DNA of 64,000 bases from Theristus sp. LFF4_11 (GCA_030248135.1 JASANC010002578.1:1-64000), one strand, 5' to 3'; shown: positions 25,091 to 37,120, counted from the stretch's first letter. Translations and numbers: made by a program. Notes: generated by a model not told the origin, from the letters alone.

Positions 25091-27936
25091 TTTTATGTAT
25101 CGTAACTACGTTCCGACAGCCGTGGAAATATTTGCAAAATAAAATGCTTGTTGAGTACGACAACTGAAAAAAAACTTATTTGACGTTCAAGTAAGTGTGT
25201 GTATTGTGTCACTCGAACGTATAGAACTGCTAAAAATGACAGCACCGTCCGTGGCTTTGAAAAATATCGCATCCGGTTCTTTATTGTTTCAAATGACTGG
25301 TGCCTGCGGTTAACAGTTCTCATGTGAGTGCTTGAGCACACTGCTGCCTGTTAGCAGCATAGTAAAGATTAAAGTGAACATTAAAAATTGTTGAAAATGC
25401 GTTGTTCGCGCTTTCGACGACCAGGCAACGGCCCTAAAATGCGCATAACATGCGACAGTATTGACGTCGGTGAAAAACGACCATTTTTTTAAACCAATCA
25501 AGAATTTTGTTGTTCATGAATGTTGAAGGAAATTTACATTGCATCGTTTGAGTTGTATTCAGTTTGACAGTGGCAGCATACATGTAGCTTCCACTGAAAC
25601 ACATAATCAAACAGTCTTTCAGCCGGTGAAAAAATAAAGCTGAAGGTTTTAATCGGCAGAAACCAACGAATAGGGTAAAAAGAGAGATAACGAGGTTAAA
25701 AAGAATGTGTGCTGAATGAATGTTAGCGCTGGAACTTGTAATCAATGGAAACATAACACATCATGATAACGAGATGATGCTAACAACAACTGAAGACCAG
25801 GCGCAATTGAAACAGACTCCAAACACAAACAGAAAAAATAAACCTTTCAAAAAGGCAGACTGATATAACGCAGAAGAGGAGAGAAAACAAAGAATCTGCT
25901 GGGGATAACAACACCGAAACAAAATGAAATGGTCCCGTGAGAATTTCCGACGCCCGGTAGCTTGCTTTGTAACCGGTTGGTTCGTTCTGTAAAGCCAACC
26001 GACCGTGACGTGAATAAGCATGTTGAAAAAACAAACAAATGTACCACCATCTCGCAGTTGATGCGGTAAACCTATTAAGGCGATGTTATTTGTGGGAAAC
26101 CATGGAGAAATCGCAGTTCAATCTTTTACAAAAATTGGAATTGCTCCATGTAACATATACTTCAGTGTACATTAGCTTTGTGAACTTCGACACTTCAAGC
26201 AAGTCATTGAGCAGGATATGAAACTTGTGGGCTGGTGTGGGCAACAAATTTGGCGAAATAGCCGCAAACTTCTATACAAAAAAACGTTCAAAAATCAAAA
26301 GGGATATAGTCTACCAAGACCAAGAGCAATCGCAAATCCGCCATCAGAGTAACAACTCTAAATGTACATGTACATATAGACCGTCGCCGAGCTCAAGTGC
26401 ACTATCAAAATGTCATTACCACTGAAACGAAAAGCCATGGACAGAGGCCAATGCTTTTTTGGTTAAAGTTACTAAGTTGGTGCATGTGTAAGCCATGACA
26501 CAAATGGCGCACACTGCGCATCGGACAACTGAAAGAGAATAAAATGGCGCTATGATGAAATATCTAGATAGCGCAAAACTGGATGTGTCTCTGATGAAAA
26601 GCGGTGCAAGCAATCTTAAAGGCCCATGGTACGTCACATATCACACATGCATAGTGCACATAAATACTCGCATGCTCTCTGAGAACAACAAGCAACACTG
26701 TGCGCAACTCAACTCAATTTGTTGCTTGCCACAGACAGCAGCGCTAACTTGTTGGCATATATGCCTTTATTTGAACATGTCACTTTGTACGAAAATGCAT
26801 GCCTATTTTGTTCAGATCACAAGTTAGCCCAGCTCGAGCACGAGAAACGAGACGGCATTGCGAAATGAAAGGTTCGTTTGAATTGGGAAAAATTGCAAAA
26901 AAATGTGAAAACAAAATCCAAAAACAGTGTTTGTGTTCTGTTCCATTATTGTGCTTGTTCGTATTGAAAGTGGTATACGTGCGCTTCAATTTAGCGCATG
27001 TGCTCCCGACTGGCATCCATGCCCCTGCCGTCTCTCTCGTGTCCAAAGCAACAGCGGGGCATTGCGTGGCGCAAAATTGAACCGCAATTGAGGTGTCAGT
27101 GCACTTGTTGCGTGATTACAACCGCTTCTCTCTCCACTCTTTTCGTATCTCTCCATTGTTGGCGTCTTTTTTGCATGACGCATACCCTTCATCGTTCTTT
27201 TCCAAAGCACACTGCACCCTCCCAAGCCGGAATGAATAATTTTCCGCACATCCACGAGGCGCTGCGTAGTGGGTCGAGAAAAATAAATTCAATTCGACTG
27301 AGCTTTCATTACACAAAAAAAACATTTTCTATCTTCGTTTCATTTCCTGTCATTTCGCAAATTTTTTGTGTTTCTGTTTGCCTGGTGGAATTTTGAGGAG
27401 AATCAAGTAAATTGTAAATCGAATAAATGTGATATTGTATAATGCATAGTTATGTAACAGGGGAAGAATTTAAAACCATTAAACGAAATCGTAGCAAACT
27501 GTGAAGTCAAACCCAGAAATGCTTTGACGTGTTGAAAATCAAACGGAAATTTTCTTGTTTCCTATCTACTTCGACTGTTAATCATCTGATCTGTCTTGGC
27601 TAATTTTAAAATTAGGTGCAGCATATTTTACGCAGTACGTATACAATTGTATGTGTTTAAAACTGATTGATGTTACAGTGTGAGACTTTGGCGTCTGCTA
27701 ATAATTTGCCAAGAAAATTGCGTGTATGATCGCTATTAGCGGAAATGAAGTAATCAGTGTGCAGAGTTTCGAACGTGAACACTTCATGATAAAACAGTTG
27801 GAAGAGTAGCAGACCCTGTGATTTCGGTATTGAAATTTAAAGCACTACTGTGTGTGTATGTATGTTTTTCACCAAAATTTTTTTAGTTTTCAGGAACGCA
27901 GAAAATTGTCGACAGTTCTTTGTTTTCACTAACAGC
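25091..27936. other. Divergent intergenic region between the transporter and the guanylate cyclase
   Basis: The start codons of the two flanking genes point away from each other, so promoters for both should lie here. Open frames up to 132 codons exist (for example 26998-27396), but none has domain features or convincing splice boundaries. I could not identify a TATA box or other specific element with confidence. Confidence 0.45.
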
Positions 27937-30900
27937 ATGGTGAGTTTTAGTTTTATTGCTTTGGTGCTTAGGAGCATTTGTAAATGATCTCTTAATTGCG
28001 AACTACTTTGTCTAGTTTGGTTTCATTCACGAAAGTATTCGTCAGTTGATCATTCGACAGTATGGCGACGATGTGTGGTTGGAAATATTGTACGTTTGAC
28101 CTACGTATTTTGCAATAAAATGTATTGGTTTATTGTTTTCAAAGGTATTTTCTCTAGGCAGCGAGCAGAAATGGAGCCGGGTCGTGAAAATCTTGTAAAT
28201 AACTATTATTCAGACGAGGAAACGTTCAGGATCATTGAATCTGTTTCTGCGCAAACCAGTCAGTAAACGGATTTTATTTTATTTTGCTTTCACGCTGTGT
28301 TCGTTGAACGTTTTTTAAATAGTACTTGTGTTCGTCGCACATTGTAAATGTGTGTTTCAAATGATCAATTGTGTAAATCTGAAAATTTCAGAGCTATCGA
28401 TCCCTGAAATTTGGGAGATGTACGGTGCATTTCTAATTGAGTACACTATGGAGATGGGCTGGGATCAACTGTTACGAAGTCTCGGCTCTAATCTAAAGGT
28501 GTTTCTTTTGTTTGCTTTGATGTATCTAGATACCTGTTTTTTTGCAACAACTTACTGCAACAGGGATTTTTGGACAATCTTGATGCGCTGCACTATTTCA
28601 TTGACCACATCGTATTCAAACATCCACGGCTCAGAGGACCTTCATTTCGTTGCGAGAATCGCGACGGCCAGCTTGTTCTTCACTACGTGTCTAATAGAAC
28701 AGGACTTTTCCCAATTGTGAAAGGTTAGCAACCTTTATGGTTTTCGTATTAAATCGTAACACAAGGATGAATTTGATTTTATTTAAATCACAAGCTGTCA
28801 GACGCTTGTTGGTACTAGCAACTAAATTAAAATGCGCGAACAAACAGAAAATGCACGTGCATCCACAGTGTACGTGAATAACACATAATTGAAGCCATAT
28901 ACGGACAAAGTTAAGACACTCCGGTTATTTCTAGGTTAATAAGACACTAATTGCATTTTTAACTAGTTAGCTACAGAAAAATTAGGTACACTCAACATGT
29001 AGAAATGAAATGCACATTTAATTGTTGGTTTTTTTCAAAAGAAAAAACTCCTGAATTTAACAATTGGTTTTTAGGCAGCGTGAGAGTTTGGGAGGCAGTG
29101 TTTTTGCAACACAGTTCATAATTATGGTTAGAATGATCCCAAAACCAGATATAGTAAACTTGGTTTGATTTTGAGTAGCAGAATTCATTTTTTAAACCAT
29201 CACCCACCATAACGTAAACGACTAGTAGGTACAATGCATGTATAACCGACCATAACCTCTAACTAACCACAACCATAATCCATATATACCCATAACCATT
29301 TTGTTCACCAAAGCTACCGTAACATGAACAGCAGTTGCTACGCATTTGTGAGAAATTATCTATTCAAAATACTAGCGAAGTCAGAAACAAAAATAGAAGA
29401 ATCGTCGCGATGATCACCGTTAAAATCCCACTCCACAAATGAATTGAATCTCTATTATTAGTAATGCAATGTTAGTAACACTATAAAAAAACGACGGCGG
29501 CAGGCAGCGCAGTGCTTTTAAATGTAGCTGCGTTCTGTTGCATCTCATACGTCTCTCATTCCTTCGGCCATGCTGCGAAACAAAATTCATGTAGTCCATA
29601 TGTTTTTTATCATACTCTTTTGTCAGATCAATTCATTTGCCGAGCAATGAATAATAATAGGAAAATAAGGAATCTAAACGTGTAGTAAACGTAAAAGTAC
29701 GTGTATGCAAACTAAGTGCGTGAAACATTACATGTTTCTCACAGTAATTCGCCGACGGATGTATTTCTTTCTGCTTTATTATACATAGATACAGTATAGT
29801 TTGGTAGTTTGAAAGACTTTTCTTAAAATCACATGAAAAATTTCTTTACGGAAAAATTTGCACTAAATAATCGACGAAATTACGTGTGGTAAACGGCAGC
29901 ATGTTCGCTGATGGGTCGGTTTTATTGTAGTACCGACCTGGTGGCAGATATGGGGGAGCCACACCGGGATACTGATACTGCGTGACCTTGCAGCAAGTGT
30001 TCGTCGGTCGGTTGCAGAAACAGTCCGGCTGCTGTGTGCATTGCGCTGTGCAGCTGCCCTGCGGCTGACAACCGCTTGGGCATGCTGAACAGATAAGCAA
30101 TTACTGCTCTACAAACTGCTAGATGCGCTAGTCTCAGACTTGTTGCGACGGCAATGTGTCTGTAAGAGTTGGATGAGTTCTACTGTTGTTAACTTACGCG
30201 ATTGCTGCTGCATTGGTCGACAACAGGTATTCGTTTGCTGGTTGCAAAAACAATTGCTTTGTGGGCAACGATTATTTTGGCAGGGTCCCATTGCTTGACA
30301 ATTGCTCGGACAGCCTGGAATGGCTTTTGATGTTGTTTTGCAGCATTTTTTGGCTACAACAGTCAATAAAGATAGACAATCAGCGATCTTCTCACTGGAT
30401 TGCTGCTGCATTGGGCGGCAGCAAGTGTTCGTTTGTTGATTGCAAAAAGAGTTGCTTTGTGGACAACGGTTGTTTTGGCAGGAACCCATTACTTGACAGT
30501 TGCTAGGACAGCCTAAAATTGTTTTTTTTTGTATTTGGTTGTTTTTTGTTTAAGTTGGCCTGCTATGATCCGCAAAGAGGCAAAAATTAGAATCAATGAT
30601 GTTACTGGGCTGCTGCTGCATTGGGCGACAGCAAGTGTTCGTCTGTTGATTGCAAAAACAATTGCTTTGTGGGCACTGGTTGTTCTGGCATGGGCCCATT
30701 GCTTGACAGTTGCTTGGACAACCTGAGATTATTTAGGAATTCATGTAAAGATTTTTATGTGTTTGAAGCGGGCTCCAGTTAGAGAATTCGAAGTGAACCC
30801 GATTTTTAAACAATCGTACTTTGTTGAACAGTTTGTTGAATATTTGTGCTTTGCTGCTGACAGCATGTGTTCGTTCGCTGATTACAAAAGCAGTTTCGTT

Positions 30901-33900
30901 GCCGGGTACATCTGCTAGTGCATGGACCGAGTGCCTTGCAGTTGTTGGGGCACGCTGCAAACGGAGTATCACGTTGCAGTTTTGCAAGACAAGGAAGTGA
31001 TGCTTTAAAATTGTTGAAGTTTTTCAATTGATTGAAAAATAAAAGAATGATGCATACGGTTGTACTGTTGCGGTCGACAGCAAGTGTTCGTCTGCCGGTT
31101 GCAGAAGCAGTCAGTCCGCTGTGAACACGCGCTAGTGCATTGTCCCATCGATTGGCAATTGCGTGGGCAGCCTGATTATACACACACAGCATAATGCTAA
31201 TTTTGCTTTTGTATTTACGGTCAGTTGCAGTGCACAGAGAACAAAAAAGTGGCACAGCTAGCCTCCAATTGTCGCAACAGCCGTTTGTTGTGGTCTGCAA
31301 CATGTGTTCGTTTGTCGGTTGCAGAAACAGTCGCTTCGTTGCGAGCACTTGTTCGAGCAGCTGCCCATCGGCTGACAATTGCTTGGACATCCTGTGTAAC
31401 ATTCGACAAAGATCTTCATACCAAAAAACGATATTGTGTTTGGGTGAAAACGGGCGTCTACAGGGTGTTGCAAAAAACTACAATGGGCAAAATGGCTTGT
31501 TCTCGAGTCTGCTTTAATGTTTTGGCTCAAATTTGGAACACTTAAGAAATGTTTGCCATTGATTGTGTTAAAATTTCAGTTGAAAATTTTTATCACAAGA
31601 CGCACAGCAGAGCTTTGAACTCTCAATGATTCAAAATTGTTGGTGTCGAACTCACCCGTTGACGTTTATTGTCGAGCTTCGAGTTTTTTAAGTTTTGTTT
31701 GAGTTTGTTGGTCTGATATAAACGTCACAGCTTCAGTTTACCTTTTCTAGTTAATTTTTTAGACTGATCTAAATTCCTTAAAAAGTCACCAATTAGGACT
31801 GCAAAATTAAAAATTGCAGCAGGTTTTTGCATTTGCAAAGGACCTTTTATTAGCAACATTAAGAAACAGGCATGAATTTATTCGATTTTTAATTTAAACC
31901 TTGTTTAAAAAAGTTGCTATGTATCTAAACTTTGGAGTTTTCCAACCAGATTTAAACACAATCAATGACAAACATTTCTTAACCGTTGTTCTTAATCATG
32001 CCAAATGTTGAATCCCGTTCGAGAGAGCCGTTACCCTGTACGTTGTAATTTGAATGGTTCAAATCACTAAAGCAGAACGATCGATCAAACATCGAACGAC
32101 GATCGCTTACCGAACTGTGTATTCGCTTCTGTGGCGAATGCTGCCACAGCGACCACGACAGAAATGGTCAGCAACATCACTGTACAGTCTGATTTTTTTC
32201 ACAACAATGGTATGGAGGTAAAGTTGAACTGTGCAGCTCCGCTACTGTACCTACAATGAAACTTGGACAAAAAGTTTACAGTGTTTATAATGTTATTGAT
32301 ACGTATGCAGGATATTGTGCAGACCAGCTGACTCTTAATAAGGCCACCGGGTTTCTGGTTTTCAAATACATAGATGGTAGAACGGATTTGAACACTGGTG
32401 GTATTTTTGCTTCAAAAAATGCAACAATGGGGTTCGGGCCACCTTAAAAGTTGTCCAGTTAAAAAATGGACTAACTGACACAGCGCACCGCTTTTTGTGT
32501 GTTTTGCAATCAACCAGCACACTATGTCGTTAACTTTTGAGTTTGTAAAAATAAAAGTAAATAAAATAAAACGATGCGAAAACAGGACTTCTTTAAGTGC
32601 ATCAAGCGTGTGAAATGAAAAATCTAAAGCGGTGTTCAGAAGCCGATTCAATTTGGCTGCATAGATTGTTCAAGGTGGCCTGCTACCGTGTTTAAACCGG
32701 TTCCGCACACTTCAAACGCGTGTAGTGGTTGTGGTTTCATATAACTTTACCACGTCTGTCTCAAAGTGTTGCTTTTCAAGAGAGACTTACAAAAATCGTT
32801 TTTATTAAGCCCGCTCGCCGACACGGTAGATGCAAAACTGTTTACAGATGATTGTTTAGAAATGCCTTCTGCTAAAATCTGAAAGAGGTATTTTAAAAAA
32901 TGCATCCAGCTTGAGTAACGTAGCAGTGTGTAACGGCGGGATGACACGCTTGAGCGCTTGTGCTTGTGCTGTACACTGATGCTTGTTCTAAAACTGCAGA
33001 AAAAGTTCATTTTCAAATGTTTGCGACTGAAGAACACGTAGATGAGTTCAGTTAACTGAACCATCACAAGAGACCAAAGTGCAGAGTGAGTCAAAAACTC
33101 AATAAAAAATGGTTTGTGCTCGAATCTTGTTCAACCTTCTGTAACGTTAATTGAAAAACATTTGTCATTAATGACCTAGTTTAAAATTTCATTTAAAAAT
33201 TCTCAGTATACGAAGCACAGGAACGCTCTGAGACTCAAAATCGTCTGTCTCAACTAATGAAATGAAAAATATTTTACAATAAGAGTTCATCAACAAGACA
33301 TTACAATACAGTATAAGCTAAATAATAGGTCTGAACAACCGTTTGATTAGTGTTGTGCATGTTTTGGAAAAACCCTGTTTGCGCACACTGTTGTGTGTTG
33401 CATAAAAAATTGTTAGGTGCATTTGTTCATCCGAAAACTTTAGAAGTTCGCCGGATTGGCGGCGGATATGTTGCGACAAATAATCCAGACTGGCGCTAGA
33501 CGATCCGTTAAAACCAGAAGTTTATCGGGCGGGACAACAGGTCGAGGATTAGACACGTTTAAAATGTTATTATCATTTTTTTATCTATCGAAAAAGCACC
33601 TGCTAGAAACAAGCACCTAGCGGTATATGCGGTTTTGAACAGAGCAATACAGTGCATTTCTTGTTTTACTGTAATGGCCGAATACATATAATAGGAGTGC
33701 CTTGTATTCTTCATCAAGGCGGGATTAGTCGCCGACTTTTTAAGGAGTTGTGTTTTTAAGAATGCCGAGCTATTTTCCAATACTGTTTGCAATAGACAAA
33801 AGACGAACAAAATAGCATGAGCAAATTAATCAATTTATAAAACACGATCAATTTGATAAACAAATTGACTTCCTGAAAGTGTTTTTTCATTCGTTTAAAT

Positions 33901-36721
33901 TTCGCGCGCTTCTTGCACCCTAAGTAAAATATGCCGTGTTTAATCGGCCATTCCTTATTTGAAGGTGTCATCCGAGAAGTCGCGAAGCGCGTCTTTGATC
34001 TGCCTGTTGAGTTGGTTATGACGGGGCGAAATCAGCGTACGGTCGTCATGAGCTCCGGTGAACGTCTGGAAGAACACGTGACGTTCAATATCATTGTTAG
34101 TGTCGGTTTTGTATGTCGTTCCAGACGTAGAATAAGCAGAGGGGAACTGTTGATTGTGTGGGAGACATGATATTGCGTGTGAGTTGAATGGTGAATGTTG
34201 AATTGAAATCTGTTGACGGGCGAATCAAAGTTGAGTTTCATTTAGTTCAAAAACGAGGAGCACAGTGAGATCGCGACGGATCAGGGTTACTCCACCATGA
34301 ATGGCACACCGGTGACCGGTAGCACTGACGTTGATGACATGACGCTGGCCGTTCAGGGCGCAGACATGTCTGAAAAGTTTCCGTACCACATCATTTTAGA
34401 CAAGGATTGTCGTATTGTGCACATGGGCTACGCGTTTCGGTTGGTGACTTTTGGGGTTGTGTTTGCCAACAACTTTGTTCAAATATTATCTTTTCGTGCG
34501 AAGGAGGCCGAGTAATGTTGAATGATGTATGGAAAAGCCGCACAGCTGAAAAAAATCTTTCGCGTCTGAACGTAATTCGAATATGAAACAAAATATTTTT
34601 ATTTAGTAAGAAAAAAAATCCAATTGTTTTTTCTCAATTTCTAGCACAAATCTGCGGCAGATTACGTCAAGTTTTTCTGATTTCAAATTGCCGCGCAGCC
34701 ATGAAACATTTTCTCTATCTGTGCGTGCACACGCATATTGGGTCACGTTTAATAAGAAAGATAATACCAAAAGAACACTGACATGGAATTGTGTTGATGG
34801 TATCGAACTACAGGAGTCATATTCCACTGGGATCTATTGAATGCGGCGAAACAGCGTTGCATCAGTTGTTTCAAATGGTTCGACCACGGATTCCAATGGA
34901 TTTTGAAAACATCGTCAATTATATCAATGCTGTGTTTGTGTTGCAGGTTACAGGCTTACCAAGTTGCACCATATCATGTTTTTTCGGTTGCCATTTGTTC
35001 TTAGTTTCCATAGTACTGACGGTAGTGCTTTGTTCAGGTTCGAGCTAATCTTGCCGAAGAGATCGTGTCGCAGGCATCTCAGTCAATGATTATGAGCAAC
35101 GTCGCGGCAGATGGCGTTTCCAACGTTCAATTTCAGCCCCTGAAATTAAAAGGGGTGTTTTATTTCACAACTGGTCATTAAGAAAATTGAATCTTGACGC
35201 AATTTATTTGTAAAGTTGGCTTGATGAGAAATTGTGGGTTTATGCATGTAGGTCAAATGATTCTGCTAGAAGATTGCAAGCATCTGATGTACCTTTGTTC
35301 GCCGTACGTGACCGACATTCAACAGTTGCTGCAGCACAACATGCGCATAAACGAGATACCGTTGTTTGATGTTACACGCGATCTGATACTGTTGAATCAG
35401 CAGCGTCTAAATGAAGTTGAAACAAAGTACCATTACAGATCACGCCATCTCTGTCAACTTATTGTCAGCTTACTTTGATGAAGTCTTTGATGATCCTTTT
35501 TAGTCGAAAGCTGGACGAAATACAAGAAGAAACTAAGCATCTGGCGGCAGAGCTGGAAACAGAAAAAATGAAAGCTGAGGCATTATTGCGCGAAGTTCTG
35601 CCGGTATCCGTTGCAAAACAATTGATGGCTGGCGAAAATGTTGAAGCACGTAAGTTTCCCTTTCTTTCAAAACTGGTAGCAAGGTTTAGAGAAGACCTCA
35701 GAAATTTTCGTGATGACTTTTATTGTGTTTAGGCGAATACCCCGAAGCAACTGTACTGTTCAGTGATGTACCGAATTTTCGTGGCATTGTTGATATAACA
35801 GCTCCGAGAGAACTTGTCAAACTGTTGAACGAAATTTTTCTCAATTTCGATCGTTTGATTTCGTTGCACAACGTGATACTTTTTAAGGATTTTACAGCTT
35901 TTCGGCTACTTCAATTTTACCACATTTTTTAAGGTTTATAAAGTGGAGACGGTTGGGGATAGCTACATGGTTGTTTCTGGTGTGCCTGAAAGCAACGAAT
36001 ATCACGCTGAAGTAATGTGCTACGTTGCGTTGGGTATGGTATGGGAAGCCGGCTACGTAAATGATCCTAGTAAAGACAGATCTGTGATGGTGAGTGTGTT
36101 TAGCATTGTCAATCTTGAGAATCCAGAGACTACACGTGAATAGCATGTCACCGAAGGAAGCACTTTCTGCAGATTCGTGTTGGCATGCATAGTGGGCCAG
36201 TGGTAGCGGGCGTTGTCGGCAGCAAGATGCCGCGTTTTTGTCTTTTCGGTGACACGGTGAATACGGCAAGTCGAATGGAGTCGCATGGCAAGGCAGGAAT
36301 GGTGCACGTCAGTGAGGCAACGTTCGAGTAAGTTGTGTTGGCTTGATTATTGTTCTGCTAGACACCATTTGAACGTGAACACTTCAGGCATGCTTCTGTC
36401 ACCGGTCGTTTCGTGTTTGATTCACGTGTACCGACGTACATCAAAGGCAAAGGACTCATGCAGACTTACTGGTTAAAGTCCAGTGAAAAACACTCACTGT
36501 GGGAGGTTGTACATCGCTCTCGAGGTACACACTCCAGGTTCGCTGTTATATTTCAATTGAATCGAAATTTTAAAATTCCTTGGACAGATGTGAACATCAA
36601 CTCAATCAGCGGCTATACTGATCTGCATCAAACGAGGAGCAGAAGCATTTCACAAGGTAGCTTGAGCTCACTCGCTGTGAATTCTGGCAAATGGTTTTCG
36701 AAGATCTGCTCTGTCATGTGA
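27937..36721 (+). CDS. Atypical soluble guanylate cyclase (GCY-31/GCY-33, Gyc-88E type)
   Basis: This enzyme makes cGMP from GTP under control of a heme H-NOX domain; relatives sense O2 in sensory neurons. Sixteen exons: 27937-27939 (ATG only), 28016-28089, 28158-28258, 28392-28498, 28564-28723, 33965-34110, 34246-34439, 34814-34946, 35038-35154, 35252-35426, 35504-35649, 35733-35872, 35934-36089, 36173-36327, 36388-36524, 36588-36721 (about 691 aa). In this model the heme ligand of LDALHYF is exactly His105, and the heme-propionate motif YVSNR (Tyr136-Ser138-Arg140) is present. A HNOBA/coiled-coil segment ([19 protein letters not shown]) precedes the cyclase domain. That domain keeps both metal Asp ([13 protein letters not shown]), the guanine-specifying Glu and Cys (PRFCLFGD) and the transition-state Asn/Arg (NTASRME). 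Intron 5 hosts another gene. The exon 9/10 junction is out of phase as read, so either an error or an unusual splice is present. Confidence 0.88.
29775..29780 (-). promoter_or_regulatory. Polyadenylation signal of the nested Cys-rich gene
   Basis: AATAAA on the minus strand lies 66 nt beyond the stop codon at 29846. Spacing and strand fit the 3' end of the nested gene and support an independent transcript. Confidence 0.5.
29846..32177 (-). CDS. Secreted protein of seven tandem 8-cysteine modules, nested in a cyclase intron
   Basis: Transcript order exons: 32177-32111 (ATG, signal peptide [18 protein letters not shown]), 31391-31263, 31171-31058, 30954-30820, 30722-30606, 30512-30396, 30314-30198, 30084-29846. 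They close to exactly 384 codons. Each exon after the first encodes one module, C-x3-C-x5-C-x3-C-x5-C-x-C-x6-CC, ending CFCNxxTNTCC. Exons 5-7 carry a variant with x4/x4 spacing (CQNNxCPQSN), are each exactly 117 bp and are nearly identical. In the sixth exon (30396-30512) the fifth Cys is Ser. All introns are phase 1, and intron 2 needs a GC donor. A 55-residue tail after module 7 is Pro/Tyr-rich. I recognise no named family; EB, WAP and lustrin-type domains share cysteine richness but not this spacing. Function is unknown. Confidence 0.85.
31461..32038. mobile_element. CAGGGT...ACCCTG inverted-repeat element in intron 1 of the Cys-rich gene
   Basis: The left end CAGGGTGTTGCAAAA and right end GCCGTTACCCTG are flanked by TA. 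About 60 bp inside, the block around TTAAGAAATGTTTGCCATTGATTGTGTT is mirrored at about 31957-31982 (AACACAATCAATGACAAACATTTCTTAA). Length is 578 bp with no long frame, so it is a non-autonomous relative of the elements at 8306-17799. Confidence 0.7.
33674..33951. mobile_element. GGCCGA-ended MITE ending 13 bp before a cyclase exon
   Basis: The terminal inverted repeats are ATGGCCGAATAC and TTTAATCGGCCAT. It aligns to 63518-63772, sharing TCATCAAGGCGGGAT, AAATTTCGCGCGCT and TTTAATCGGCCAT. It lies at the 3' end of the large cyclase intron, and exon 6 begins at 33965. Confidence 0.75.
34485..34766. repeat. TTATCTTTTCGTGCGAAGG interspersed element, copy 2
   Basis: This element sits in the intron between cyclase exons 7 and 8, in the same orientation relative to the plus strand as the copy at 23976. 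It ends AAGAAAGATAATA, giving a short inverted repeat with its TATTATCTTT start. It is non-coding. Confidence 0.75.
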
Positions 36722-37120
36722 TTTTGCTGAAAACACTTACGTACATACCACATGGGCCAACGCAACTTCCCTTAGTTCATTCATATTGTAAAATACTGTC
36801 ATTTTTATTGTTTGAATTAATTTAGCAAGTAAAACAATTTGACATCGCACTCTCACTGTGTTTCTTCTAACGGTTCCCACACCAAGCATGTTGTCGGCAT
36901 TTATTTGGTTTGCAAAAGTGAGCATCATTAGATTTGTAAATATTGGTTCACATTCTGCTGTGTCTGATGTTTCCGCGTGTATTTTTGGTGCATCACTTTT
37001 GTCATTTTTCGTGGATACTTCTTATTCTGAAGGCTTATTTACACTTGGTAACATAAATTGTTTTTAAATTGGTTAACTGTGTAACGAAATGCACCTTTGT
37101 ATACATCAAAGGTCCCTAAA

